Of a stretch of 64,000 nucleotides of DNA, positions 52,496 to 61,965 are shown one piece after another (positions within the stretch are counted from its first letter, which is position 1; each line of letters starts with the position of its first letter). Made by a program: the position numbers and the translations under genes. The stretch covers positions 2,170,001 through 2,234,000 of the forward strand of contig NZ_CP113915.1 in the NCBI RefSeq assembly GCF_029395435.1. The letters are read 5' to 3'. The notes beneath the pieces were generated by a model. That model was not told where the DNA came from. It did not search any database and saw only the letters and a list, made by a program, of their open reading frames with translations. Source of the DNA: Bifidobacterium sp. ESL0790. GTDB lineage: Bacteria > Actinomycetota > Actinomycetes > Actinomycetales > Bifidobacteriaceae.

Positions 52496-54540
52496 TCGCC
52501 AAGCGTCTTCGCCAATTCTCCCTGCTGCTGTTTTCGATCGTGCTCTCCGGCATCGCGTTTTTCCAGATGTTCGAACGCGTCTATAGCGGCATACCGGCGA
52601 ATTTAGCGGTGGTGCTCACCATCGTGGTCGCGCTATTCATCGTCCTTTGGGCGCTATTACTTAAATTCCAGCCTTACGCCAGCCAGGCCATCCTGCCGTG
52701 CGTCCTGTTGCTGACGGCCATCGGCACGATGATGATCGCGCGCATCGACTACGCCAAGCACACCACGGTGGCCTTCCGCCAGCTGATCTGGGTGTGCGTG
52801 GCGCTGGTACTCACCTGCATCCTCATCGTCGCCCTGCGCGACTACCGCGTGCTGCGCCGCTTCTCCTACGTGAGCATGGTCATCGGCCTGGCGCTCCTGC
52901 TCTCCCCCATGATCCCGGGCATCGGCCAGGAGATCGGCGGCGCGCGCATCTGGGTCGGCGTCGGCTCGCACACCCTGCAGCCCGGCGAGTTCGCCAAGCT
53001 CTTCCTCGCCTTCTTCTTCGCGGCCTACCTCTTCGACCATCGCGACCAGCTCGCGGTCGGTGGCAAGAAGATCCTCGGCCTGCAGCTGCCCCGCATCAAG
53101 GACCTCGGCCCCATCATCATCGTCTGGTTCGCCTCGATCGGCGTCTTGGTGGTGCAGCACGACCTGGGCACCTCGCTGATGTTCTTCGCCATGTTCGTCT
53201 CGATGCTATATGTGGCGACGGGCCGCGGCAGCTGGCTGATCATCGGCGGGATCGCCTTCGCGCTGGCCGCGGTGGTGTCGGTGAAGGTCTTCGCCCACGT
53301 GGGCTACCGCGTCGACGGCTGGCTGCATCCCTTCGATCCGCGCGTCTACAACCGCACCACCGGCAGCTCCTACCAGCTGGTCACCGGCCTCTTCGGCCTC
53401 GCCTCGGGCGGCCTTTTGGGCACGGGCATCGGCCAGGGCCACCCCGCCATCACGCCGCTGGCCAACTCGGACTTCATCTACGCCTCGCTCGGCGAGGAGC
53501 TTGGTCTCGCGGGCCTTCTGGCGATCCTCGGGCTCTACCTCATCATCGTCACCTCGGGCCTCATCACGGCCATGAAGATCAAGGACGGCTTCGGCAAGCT
53601 GCTCGCCTCGGGCCTCGCCTTCACGATGGCCTTCCAGGTCTTCACCGTGGTCGGCGGCATCACGCTGGTCATCCCCATGACGGGCCTGACGATGCCGTAT
53701 ATGGCGGCCGGCGGCTCGTCGCTCGTGGCCAACTATATCCTCGCGGCGCTGCTCATCGTCATCTCGAACTCGGCCAACAAGCCAGAGCCGGACGACGAGC
53801 TTTCCAGCACCATGCAGTTCAAGGCCATGGTCGCCATCAACAACCGCGAAGCCAGCCGGCACCGCGAGGCCGCCGCGGCCGCCCATGCCTCCCGCGCGCC
53901 TCGTGAGGTTCCCGGCGACGATTCGGACGCCGGCGCTGACCAAGACCAAGAACGTCGCGTCTCCCGTGGCCGCCACAGCGCCGCGAATCTCGATCCGAAT
54001 CGTTTCGACGACGATCAGAACGCCAGAAGATCAGCGGAATCCGAGGCCTTCGACGACGATCCCGTTGAATCGAGCACCTCCACGTTCCCGGAGACGCCTT
54101 CGCCCAGGTCATCGGCGCCGGCCGTGCCACGCACCGCCTCGAGTTCCTCTTCGGAGGCGCTGGCTGCGAGCGCCGCGAATCCCGGTAATCCGGCCAATAA
54201 TACTAATATTATTGAGCATTCGGTTGATGATTTTGCAGGTAATACTGGCGATACCGCCAACACGGTGAACAATCCGTCTGATAATCTGATGAATCTGGCG
54301 AACCCGACAAACGTCACCGATTCAGCGAATCCGGCGACACCGGCCAACACGAACGAGCCGATGAGCGAAACCAACGCAACCAGCCCGTCAAGCCCATTCA
54401 ACCCGTTCAGCCTGTCCAGTCCGTTGAGCGTCCCCGACGACCTGGACTTCAACAGCATCCTGAACGCGGGCAAGACAGGCAAAACCGGTAACGCCGGAAA
54501 CGCCAACAACACCAACGCATCAGAGGGAGGCGCACGATGA
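52492..54540 (+). CDS. rodA: RodA/FtsW-type SEDS peptidoglycan polymerase
   Basis: A 682-residue polytopic membrane protein whose start overlaps the pstP stop as ATGA. About ten membrane segments fill residues 1-430. PGEFAKLFLAFFFAAYLFDH, VQHDLGTSLMFF and GGSSLVANY are SEDS hallmarks; the FxxHDLGTS segment includes the catalytic Asp. SEDS proteins make glycan strands from lipid II with a partner class B PBP, here the next gene. Residues after about 430 form a cytoplasmic tail rich in Arg/Asp, then Asn/Pro/Thr, much longer than usual. Confidence 0.93.
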   Translation: MIAKRLRQFSLLLFSIVLSGIAFFQMFERVYSGIPANLAVVLTIVVALFIVLWALLLKFQPYASQAILPCVLLLTAIGTMMIARIDYAKHTTVAFRQLIWVCVALVLTCILIVALRDYRVLRRFSYVSMVIGLALLLSPMIPGIGQEIGGARIWVGVGSHTLQPGEFAKLFLAFFFAAYLFDHRDQLAVGGKKILGLQLPRIKDLGPIIIVWFASIGVLVVQHDLGTSLMFFAMFVSMLYVATGRGSWLIIGGIAFALAAVVSVKVFAHVGYRVDGWLHPFDPRVYNRTTGSSYQLVTGLFGLASGGLLGTGIGQGHPAITPLANSDFIYASLGEELGLAGLLAILGLYLIIVTSGLITAMKIKDGFGKLLASGLAFTMAFQVFTVVGGITLVIPMTGLTMPYMAAGGSSLVANYILAALLIVISNSANKPEPDDELSSTMQFKAMVAINNREASRHREAAAAAHASRAPREVPGDDSDAGADQDQERRVSRGRHSAANLDPNRFDDDQNARRSAESEAFDDDPVESSTSTFPETPSPRSSAPAVPRTASSSSSEALAASAANPGNPANNTNIIEHSVDDFAGNTGDTANTVNNPSDNLMNLANPTNVTDSANPATPANTNEPMSETNATSPSSPFNPFSLSSPLSVPDDLDFNSILNAGKTGKTGNAGNANNTNASEGGAR

Positions 54541-56003
54541 ACAAATACCTTCGTCAACTGTTCACGGCCGTGGTCGTCCTCTTCACCGTCTTGGGCCTTT
54601 CGAGCACCATCATCACGGCCATCCGCGCCAACGTGCTCAACGCCAACCCGCTCAACGAGCGCGGCCTCTACCACGAGGTGGGCGCCCCACGCGGTTCCAT
54701 CCTCGCCTCCGACGGCACCGTGCTCGCCAAGTCCGAGCCCGTCAACGACCCCTTCGAATACCAGCGTTCCTACGCCGACGGCAGGCTCTACGCGCCCGTG
54801 ACCGGCTACTTCTCGATTAGCCAGCGCGCCGATCGCGGCATCGAGGCCTCGCGCAACAAGCTGCTGACCGGCGAATCCAACGAGCTGGCCTGGCAGAAGT
54901 TCAAGTCGCTGTTCAACGGCAGCGAGAACAAGGGCGCCTCCATCGAGACCTCCATCGATCCGAAGCTGCAGGCGGTCACCTACGAGCAGCTGGCCAGCCA
55001 TGACGCGGCGGCCGTGGCCATCGAGCCCAAGACCGGCCGCATCCTGGCCATGGTCTCCACGCCGAGCTACGACCCCTCGACCCTCGCCGGCCACGACACC
55101 AAGCAGGTCAACCAGACCTACTCCCAGCTCACCAGCGAGGATTCCAACCCGATGCTCAACCGCACCGTCTCGCAGCTCTACCCGCCCGGGTCCACGTTCA
55201 AGACCGTCGTGGCCGCCGCCGCGCTCGAGAGCGGCAACTACCAGCCCGACACGCAGATTCCCGCCGGCGCAAGCTATACGTTGCCCAACACGGCCACACA
55301 GCTGACCAACGTGGAGGGCAGCGCCAACGGCGTGGACGGCAAGATATCCTTCGAAGACGCGCTGGCCTATTCGTCCAACACCGCCTTCGCGCAACTGGGC
55401 GTCTCGCTGGGCGACAAGACTATCGACGAGCAAGCCAAGAAGTTCGGCTTCGGCTCGCCAGTGAACATCGACGGTTCCGAAAGCACGGGCAACCCCATGC
55501 AGGCGATGTCGTCGAAGTTCCCCACCGAGGCCACGCCCGACAAGCTCGCGCTGGCCTCCATCGGCCAGGGTGACACGCAGGAGACCCCGTTGCAGAACGC
55601 CATGATCGCCGCCGCCATCGCCAACAACGGCACGCTGATGAAGCCGACCCTGGTCGACCGCGTGCGTTCCAGCGACCTGACGGTGATCTCGAAGACCACG
55701 CCGAGCGTGATGAGCCAGGCGATGAGCAAGGATTCGGCGAGCAAGCTCAACCAGATGATGAAGGCCGTGGTCACCAAGGAGAACGCGAACCTGGCCATCA
55801 ACGGCACGCAGGTGGCCGCCAAAACCGGCACCGCGCAGATCGGCATCAGCAACGCGAGCATCGACGGCTGGGTGATCGGCTACGCGCCCGCGGACGACCC
55901 GAAGATCGCCGTGGCGGTGGTGGTGCACCACACGGACGTGCTCGGCAGCTACGCCGCGGGTCCGATCATGAAAGCGATGATGGAGGAGGCACTGGGCAAA
56001 TGA
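54537..56003 (+). CDS. pbpA: Class B penicillin-binding protein PbpA
   Basis: A 488-residue transpeptidase with an N-terminal membrane helix (TAVVVLFTVLGLSSTIITAI). The catalytic triad motifs are intact: STFK near 218 (PPGSTFKTVVAAAALES), SSN near 279 (YSSNTAFAQLG) and KTG near 428 (AAKTGTAQIG). It crosslinks glycan strands made by the SEDS protein encoded just upstream. It overlaps rodA and pknA by ATGA. Length matches actinobacterial PbpA. Confidence 0.95.
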   Translation: MNKYLRQLFTAVVVLFTVLGLSSTIITAIRANVLNANPLNERGLYHEVGAPRGSILASDGTVLAKSEPVNDPFEYQRSYADGRLYAPVTGYFSISQRADRGIEASRNKLLTGESNELAWQKFKSLFNGSENKGASIETSIDPKLQAVTYEQLASHDAAAVAIEPKTGRILAMVSTPSYDPSTLAGHDTKQVNQTYSQLTSEDSNPMLNRTVSQLYPPGSTFKTVVAAAALESGNYQPDTQIPAGASYTLPNTATQLTNVEGSANGVDGKISFEDALAYSSNTAFAQLGVSLGDKTIDEQAKKFGFGSPVNIDGSESTGNPMQAMSSKFPTEATPDKLALASIGQGDTQETPLQNAMIAAAIANNGTLMKPTLVDRVRSSDLTVISKTTPSVMSQAMSKDSASKLNQMMKAVVTKENANLAINGTQVAAKTGTAQIGISNASIDGWVIGYAPADDPKIAVAVVVHHTDVLGSYAAGPIMKAMMEEALGK

Positions 56004-58108
56004 AGCTCGTTGAAGGCCAATTGATTCATAGCCGGTACCGGCTCGACCGTCGCCTCGCGCAGGGCGGCATGGGTGAGGTTTGGAAGGGCTACGACATCCA
56101 GCTCAACAAGGTCGTGGCCATCAAGGCGTTGCGCGGGGACGTGAAGGACGTCGAGGCGAAGCTGCGCCGTCTGCGTATGGAGGCCCACAATTCCGCCAAT
56201 CTCGCGCACCCCAACATCGCCGCGCTCTTCGATTATTACGAGCATGACGGCATCGGATTCCTCATCATGGAGTACGTGCCGAGCGATTCGCTGGCCGACC
56301 TCTACCGCAAGAAGGGCGCGATGGACCCGCTCGAGCTGCTGCCAATCCTGGTGCAGGTGGCGCGTGGGCTCTACGTGGCGCATTCGCACGGGGTCATCCA
56401 CCGCGATGTGAAACCGGCCAATATCATGGTCTCCGAGGACGGCGAGGTGAAGATCACCGATTTCGGCGTCTCCTATTCCACCAACCAGGCGCAAATCACG
56501 CAGGACGGCATGGTGGTCGGCACCGCGCAATATATCTCGCCGGAGCAGGCGCAGGGCAAGCAGGCCACGCCGCAGTCCGACATCTATTCGCTGGGCGTCG
56601 TGGCCTACGAGGGGCTTTGCGGCCATCGCCCGTTCACCGGCGCCACGCCCGTCGACATCGCCGCCGCGCACGTCAACGACGCGGTGCCGCCGCTGCCCGA
56701 CACGGTGGATGTGCAGCTCAACCAGTTCGTCATGTCGATGCTCTCCAAGGATCCGCGCGACCGTCCGAAGGACGCGCTCGTGGTCTCCCGCACACTTTCA
56801 CGCATCGAACGCCGGCTCATGGACCAGCAGGCCGCGTTGAACGACGCCACCATCGTCTCCCGCGACGGACGCATCGCTCGCCGTGTGGTCAGTGCGCCCT
56901 ATACGCTCGACGGCGCGGTGGCGGGTGGCAGGGCCTCGTCGCTGGGTTCAGCGTTTCCTGAGGCTGAGAACCCACCGTCTGAGAACGCATCCTCTGAGAG
57001 CACTGGCAAGCGCAGGGTCGCGGCGAGCACCGGGAATTCGGAAAAGCCGGATGGTGCCGTGGCGGCTGAGGACTTTGGGAACGCGCAGGATGCGCGGGAT
57101 GCGGCAAACGTCGTGAACGCCGAGGAGGTTAAAAACGCCGACGCCAAGCGGGACGTTGAAAATACGCCGGACGCTGAGGATGCTGAAAATGCGGAAGATG
57201 CCGAGGATACTCCAGCGGCCGCCGAAGAACAGGTTGGCAACGCCCCTCGCAGCGTGACAAGCGGAACCAGCAATGACAAGTCTGACGACGATATCACCAG
57301 CGAGCCAGATGACGACAGCAATGCCGAAAACGACGAAAAGCCCCGGAAAACCGAGGGGCCACGCACGGTCAGCTCATCCTCCGAGGCGAACAACGCCGAT
57401 AAGGCCGACGGCAAGAATGCCTCACGCCTTCCACGGCACGATGTCAGCGAGCCTCCGGCACCCGCGCCGGTCTCGTCCGCTTTCGTCACGTCCGATGATG
57501 TCAGCAGCCAGGGCATTTTCGGCGATACCGATATTGATTTGGATGGCGACGAGGCAGACAGCAAAGCAGACGACGAGCAGGCCGACGCCGATATGGTGAA
57601 GCCAAAGCACGCGAGGCACGCGATTCCTGACGATTCACCGAATACCGACAATCACGACGCTCCCAAGCACAAGGCCCAGGACGCCGCTGAGACGTCGGAC
57701 AATCCCGGAGAGCCGGACATGTCAAACGAGCCCGGTGACAGCGAATACACGCCGGCGGCGAAGGCCGCGATGCTCACGCTTTCTGAGACGCTGAAGGATA
57801 TCAAGGATATCGACCTCTCGCCCACACCGGCGAGCGATGACGCGGCGACCCCGCCAGGCGCAGGTTCCAGCGACGACGCGACCGGCGTGGCCAGCGATAC
57901 GTCCGATACGGCAGACAAGAAACCGTCCGACAAGCCGCCGACCGAGCCCGAGCGCATCAAGCCCGCAAACGGCGAACCCGCAAGCGCAGAGCCCGCGAGC
58001 ATCGCACCCGAACTCAGCAAACCGTCCAGCAAACCCGAACCCGAACCCACGACCGGCGAGACCCCGGCCCGCAAGACTTCAGAAGAGAACCAGGAGGAGC
58101 AGCAATGA
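56000..58108 (+). CDS. pknA: Ser/Thr protein kinase PknA with a long acidic tail
   Basis: A 702-residue protein. The kinase domain (1-270) has LAQGGMGEVWKG, Lys 42 in VVAIKAL, HRDVKPANIM near 134 and DFG near 154, then GTAQYISPEQA. Residues about 300-702 are a disordered-looking tail extremely rich in Asp, Glu, Ala, Ser and Pro (NAEDAEDTPAAAEE, DIDLDGDEADSKADDEQADA). No membrane helix is visible, although PknA in mycobacteria has one, so this kinase may be cytosolic or the tail may substitute. It overlaps its neighbours by ATGA. Confidence 0.92.
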   Translation: MKLVEGQLIHSRYRLDRRLAQGGMGEVWKGYDIQLNKVVAIKALRGDVKDVEAKLRRLRMEAHNSANLAHPNIAALFDYYEHDGIGFLIMEYVPSDSLADLYRKKGAMDPLELLPILVQVARGLYVAHSHGVIHRDVKPANIMVSEDGEVKITDFGVSYSTNQAQITQDGMVVGTAQYISPEQAQGKQATPQSDIYSLGVVAYEGLCGHRPFTGATPVDIAAAHVNDAVPPLPDTVDVQLNQFVMSMLSKDPRDRPKDALVVSRTLSRIERRLMDQQAALNDATIVSRDGRIARRVVSAPYTLDGAVAGGRASSLGSAFPEAENPPSENASSESTGKRRVAASTGNSEKPDGAVAAEDFGNAQDARDAANVVNAEEVKNADAKRDVENTPDAEDAENAEDAEDTPAAAEEQVGNAPRSVTSGTSNDKSDDDITSEPDDDSNAENDEKPRKTEGPRTVSSSSEANNADKADGKNASRLPRHDVSEPPAPAPVSSAFVTSDDVSSQGIFGDTDIDLDGDEADSKADDEQADADMVKPKHARHAIPDDSPNTDNHDAPKHKAQDAAETSDNPGEPDMSNEPGDSEYTPAAKAAMLTLSETLKDIKDIDLSPTPASDDAATPPGAGSSDDATGVASDTSDTADKKPSDKPPTEPERIKPANGEPASAEPASIAPELSKPSSKPEPEPTTGETPARKTSEENQEEQQ

Positions 58109-60138
58109 GCACCAATATGCCAGCGGCACTTGCAAACGGCCGCTATCAGCTTGGCCAGTTAATCGGCAGAGGCGGCATGGCGGAGGTGCATGTCGCGCAA
58201 GACACGCGTCTCGGCCGTGTGGTCGCCGTCAAGATCATGCGCTCCGACCTCGCCAACGACGAGATCTTCCTGCGCCGCTTCCGCCGCGAGGCCCACTCAG
58301 TCGCGCAGATGAACAACGTCAACATCGTCAACATCTACGATTCCGGCGAGGAGGTCATCACCAACGACGACGGCAGCACCGAGCGCGTGCCCTACCTGGT
58401 GATGGAGTACGTCAAGGGCCAGACCCTGCGCGACATCATCAAGGCCAACGGCCCCCTGAGCCAGCGCGACACCGAACAGGTGATGCTCGGCGTCCTGAAC
58501 GCGCTTGACTATTCGCACCGCATGGGCATCATCCACCGCGACATCAAGCCCGGCAACATCATGATCAGCGAGCAGGGCATCGTCAAGGTGATGGACTTCG
58601 GCATCGCCCGCGCGCTCGACGATTCCGTGGCCACCATGACCCAGTCTCAGGGCGTGGTCGGCACCGCGCAATACCTCTCCCCGGAGCAGGCCCGCGGCGA
58701 GACCGTCGACATGCGCAGCGACCTCTATTCCGCCGGCTGCGTGCTCTATGAGATGCTCACCGGCCGCGCGCCCTTCACCGGCGACTCCGCCGTGGCGATC
58801 GCCTACCAGCACGTCTCCGAGGTGGCGACCCCGCCGAGCACCATCGTGCCGGGCCTGCCCAAGATGTGGGACCAGATCTGCGGCAAGGCGATGGCCAAGG
58901 ACCGCCAGAACCGTTACGCCACGGCGGCCGAGTTCCGCAACGACATCCTCACCTTCATGAACGGCGGCATCCCCGTCGCGGCGGCGTTCAACCCGCTCAC
59001 CGACCTCGCCAACATGAAGGAGCGCAAGGAGGCCGAGCAGACCGCCGCCACAGAGGCCATGAACCCCATCGAAACGACGGCGACGCAGGCCTTCGACCCG
59101 CTGACCGGCACCTACCAGCAGGCCGAGCAGGGTGCGGGCACGGCGCTCAAGACCCGTACCGAGCGCGCGGCCGAGGAAAAGAAGCGCAAGAAGAAGAAAA
59201 TCATCATCGCCTCGGTGGTCGGCGGCATCGTCGCCATCCTCGCGATCGCGGGCATCGTCTTCGGCATCACGCACATGCGCAAGCCGCAGACCGTCACCGT
59301 GCCGACCTTCACGTCGTCCACCACGGAGGCTCGCGCGCGCGAGAAGCTCACCGACGTGGGCCTGAAGATGAAGGTGGAGAAAGACACCAATTCCAGCGAA
59401 CCGAAGGGCACGTTCACGCGCCAGACGCCGAAGGGCGGCGCGAAGGCCGTCAAGGGCTCGACGGTGATCGTCTGGTTCTCCGCGGGGCCCGAGGCCAAGC
59501 AGGTGCCCAACGTGAAGGGCAAGACGCAGGCCCAGGCCAAAGACATCCTTGAGGACGCAGGGTTCAAGGTATCGCCAAGCACGCAGACCGAGGACAGCCC
59601 TGATGTGGCCAAGGACCATGTCACGCGCACCGATCCGCCCGCCGGTTCAGCCACCGACAAGGGCACCACGCTGATGCTCTACGTCTCGTCCGGCATGACC
59701 AAGGTGCCCGACGTCACCGGCCAGCCGAAGGACCAGGCCGTCAAGACGCTCAGCGACAGCGGGCTTTCCGTCGTCGTCGAGTCGGAATACGCGGATGCGC
59801 CAAGAGACACGGTCACACGCACGGACCCGGGCGCCGGCTCGTCGGTCGGTCAGCGCTCGTCCGTCACCCTCTACATCTCGCGCGGCAAGGAGCAGGTGCA
59901 GGTGCCCAACATCGACAGCAGCATGACGATTGGCGAGGCCCGCGCGCTTCTGGAGGCCGCCGGCTTCCAGGTCAATGTCGTCGGCTCCAGCACCAGCGAT
60001 TCCACGGTCTCCTCGATGAGCCCCGGGCCTGGCCAGCAGGTCGACAAGGGCAGCACCATCACCCTGACCGGCAAGGCCCCGGCTTCCAGCTCGGAATCCG
60101 GCGGCCACACCCCGAGTCCCGGCACGCAATCCAACTAG
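58105..60138 (+). CDS. pknB: PASTA-domain Ser/Thr protein kinase PknB
   Basis: A 677-residue receptor kinase. The kinase domain (about 10-275) has IGRGGMAEVHVAQD, Lys near 42 in VVAVKIM, HRDIKPGNIM near 145 and DFGIARAL near 164. One membrane helix is at about 364-389 (IIIASVVGGIVAILAIAGIVF). Four PASTA domains follow (QTVTVPTFTSSTT, KQVPNVKGKTQAQA, TKVPDVTGQPKDQA, VQVPNIDSSMTIGEA), the lipid II or muropeptide sensors of this family. It is the last gene of the operon and its start overlaps pknA by ATGA. Two hairpins follow. Confidence 0.96.
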   Translation: MSTNMPAALANGRYQLGQLIGRGGMAEVHVAQDTRLGRVVAVKIMRSDLANDEIFLRRFRREAHSVAQMNNVNIVNIYDSGEEVITNDDGSTERVPYLVMEYVKGQTLRDIIKANGPLSQRDTEQVMLGVLNALDYSHRMGIIHRDIKPGNIMISEQGIVKVMDFGIARALDDSVATMTQSQGVVGTAQYLSPEQARGETVDMRSDLYSAGCVLYEMLTGRAPFTGDSAVAIAYQHVSEVATPPSTIVPGLPKMWDQICGKAMAKDRQNRYATAAEFRNDILTFMNGGIPVAAAFNPLTDLANMKERKEAEQTAATEAMNPIETTATQAFDPLTGTYQQAEQGAGTALKTRTERAAEEKKRKKKKIIIASVVGGIVAILAIAGIVFGITHMRKPQTVTVPTFTSSTTEARAREKLTDVGLKMKVEKDTNSSEPKGTFTRQTPKGGAKAVKGSTVIVWFSAGPEAKQVPNVKGKTQAQAKDILEDAGFKVSPSTQTEDSPDVAKDHVTRTDPPAGSATDKGTTLMLYVSSGMTKVPDVTGQPKDQAVKTLSDSGLSVVVESEYADAPRDTVTRTDPGAGSSVGQRSSVTLYISRGKEQVQVPNIDSSMTIGEARALLEAAGFQVNVVGSSTSDSTVSSMSPGPGQQVDKGSTITLTGKAPASSSESGGHTPSPGTQSN

Positions 60139-60157
60139 CGCAAGCTGGTTGGGTGGT

Positions 60158-60208
60158 GTTTGGTATCGCATAACGCTGCTTAGTCCCTGACGCTAAGCAG
60201 CACCAAAC
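60158..60208 (+). terminator. First hairpin after pknB
   Basis: GCTGCTTAG (60175-60183) pairs perfectly with CTAAGCAGC (60193-60201), with outer pairing of TTTGGT and ACCAAA. Confidence 0.65.
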
Positions 60209-60228
60209 CAGCCAGACACCTCAACAAA

Positions 60229-60270
60229 GAAAGGCTCCGAGGCAGCGCATCCCGCTCCCCGGAGCCTTTC
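60229..60270 (+). terminator. Rho-independent-type terminator of the pkn operon
   Basis: GAAAGGCTCCG (60229 onward) pairs with CGGAGCCTTTC ending at 60270. The T run after it is short (TCATATCTTCT). Confidence 0.75.
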
Positions 60271-60287
60271 TCATATCTTCTCCATCG

Positions 60288-60405
60288 CTCGCCACCAGTC
60301 AGCGATAGGAATTGGTATGCCATGTACATTTCCTATTGCTGACGAGCCGTCATCGATAGAAAATGCGATTCAGTGGACGTTTCCCATCGCTTAACGGTGG
60401 AACCA
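60288..60405. repeat. Two dyads on the left side of the third ATPase gene
   Basis: CAGCGATAGGAA faces TTCCTATTGCTG (60300-60342), and a second unit has CGATAGAAAA (60354 onward) facing TTTCCCATCGCTTA. The first unit with its flanks is homologous to the element at 61894-61936 on the other side of the ATPase gene. Confidence 0.75.
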
Positions 60406-60490
60406 CCGGACGCGAATCGCGCAAAGTCGGCCTTTCTGGCGCCTATCGCCATCGTCCACCAGCGGCAGAAACTTACGAAACTATCCAGGA

Positions 60491-60591
60491 AAGTTTCAGT
60501 TATAACCGCAACTTTTAGCAATTTCCCCAATAGTTTCGGTTATAACCGCAACTTTTTCTAAATTCTGGTATAGTTACGGTTATAATCGCAG
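60491..60591. repeat. Three 40-bp-spaced sites with palindrome GGTTATAACC before the third ATPase
   Basis: AGTTTCGGTTATAACCGCAA-type sequence starts at 60491, 60531 and 60571, exact 40-bp steps. In the last copy TATAACC is changed to TATAATC, creating a consensus -10 box TATAAT at 60581-60586, and the ribosome binding site follows. Repressor binding to the array would therefore cover the promoter. Confidence 0.9.
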
Positions 60592-60604
60592 CTAAGGAAC
60601 CCAT

Positions 60605-61804
60605 ATGATTAATCGACCAACGTATCTTGAACAAATCAAGCCATATATCGGCAAACACATCATCAAAGTCCTTATCGGCGCGCGCCGAACCGGAAAATCA
60701 ACACTTCTGAAATTGCTCAAGGAACATCTCGCCAGCCAAGGCGCATCCATGGAAAACACCCTCCATTTAAGTTTCGATTCCAACGAGCTTGCGGCTATCC
60801 AGACCGGCGAAGACCTCGCCAAATACGTGAGCGACAACGTCGATTCCTCAAAACCGATTCGTCTTTTCCTGGACGAGATTCAGGAAGTCGACGGCTGGGA
60901 GCGCGCCTTACGCTCATTTCTCGTCGATTATGACGCCGACATCTACATCACCGGATCCAATGCGCATGTGCTTTCCAGCGATCTCGCGACATTCATCACG
61001 GGCCGATACGTGACCATCGAAGTGTTCCCACTCTCTTTCAAGGAGTTCATGCCGGCGTACCTCAACAGCAATTCCGGCGCCACTTCGCAGCAGGCCTTCC
61101 GCGCGTTCGCCATCCAAGGTGGGTTCCCCTTCCAACAGGAGCTCGATTTCAACCAAGACGCCTCGCTTCACTATCTCGAGGATCTTTTCTCGACGATCCT
61201 GCTCAAGGATGTGGTGCAGCGAAACAGCATCCGTGACGTGGACGCGCTCGAACGCATCGTCAGATATGCGATTGCCGAGGAGGGCCATCTGCTCACCACG
61301 AAGAACATCTCGGACTACTTCAGAAGCGAGCGTCGCAAAGTCACGGCGGAGACGACCAGCAATTATCTGAACGCCGCCGAGAAGGCGTATATGCTCTACA
61401 AGGTCAGTCGCGAGGACGCCGTCGGCAAGAAGATGCTGGCGTTCAATGAGAAGTATTATGTGGTCGACCAGGGGCTGCGTCAAGCGCTTGGCATGAATAA
61501 CGTCGCCAACATCGACCAGGTGTTGGAAGGCATCGTATGCATCGAGTTGCTGAGGCGTGGCTACAAAGTTACCGTGGGCAAAGTCGAAAATGCCGAAGTC
61601 GATTTCATCGCCCGGAAAGGCGACAAAACGGAATACTACCAAGTCACTTATCTGGCGGCGGACGCACACACACGCGACCGCGAGTTCGGCGCCCTCGAGA
61701 AGATTCATGACAGCTACCCGAAGACCGTGCTGTCGCTGGACGAGTACCCATATAGCCGCAATGGAATCCAAGGCGCGAACCTGATCGACTGGCTGCTGAA
61801 GTGA
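60605..61804 (+). CDS. AAA_14/DUF4143 family ATPase (third of three), within the pknB-trpG neighbourhood
   Basis: A 399-residue P-loop protein. Walker A GARRTGKST is at about 25-33, Walker B RLFLDEIQEV near 85-94, a sensor-like IYITGSNAH follows. The DUF4143 half ends in NAEVDFIARKGDK and YYQVTYLAADA, where the usual ExK of the nuclease-like core is replaced by QVT. Start ATG 60605 follows AAGGAA. The gene is preceded by three 40-bp-spaced sites and bracketed by related dyads. In many actinobacteria trpG lies next to pknB, so this gene looks like an insertion. Confidence 0.86.
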   Translation: MINRPTYLEQIKPYIGKHIIKVLIGARRTGKSTLLKLLKEHLASQGASMENTLHLSFDSNELAAIQTGEDLAKYVSDNVDSSKPIRLFLDEIQEVDGWERALRSFLVDYDADIYITGSNAHVLSSDLATFITGRYVTIEVFPLSFKEFMPAYLNSNSGATSQQAFRAFAIQGGFPFQQELDFNQDASLHYLEDLFSTILLKDVVQRNSIRDVDALERIVRYAIAEEGHLLTTKNISDYFRSERRKVTAETTSNYLNAAEKAYMLYKVSREDAVGKKMLAFNEKYYVVDQGLRQALGMNNVANIDQVLEGIVCIELLRRGYKVTVGKVENAEVDFIARKGDKTEYYQVTYLAADAHTRDREFGALEKIHDSYPKTVLSLDEYPYSRNGIQGANLIDWLLK

Positions 61805-61893
61805 CTTCCCCACTGCCACCACACCCACGTTTTTTGACATCGATCGCGAGTGGCTGACGGGTAGGGAGCTAATTGCTATCACTCACCACCATT

Positions 61894-61936
61894 CAGCGAT
61901 AGAAAATGGTATTTCATGTACGTTTTCTATCGCTGA
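61894..61936. repeat. Perfect 13-bp dyad on the right side of the third ATPase gene
   Basis: CAGCGATAGAAAA and TTTTCTATCGCTG flank about 16 bases. The central part and the flanking CCACCATT match the left-side element near 60293. It also lies 30 bp past the stop of the minus-strand amidotransferase gene and may terminate it. Confidence 0.85.
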
Positions 61937-61965
61937 ACGCGGGGGGTGGAGACAGAGGGCAGAAA

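Noticed and set aside
48555..60138. Origin of replication within the window
   Set aside because: The pkn operon often lies near oriC, but no dnaA, dnaN or DnaA-box cluster was seen here.
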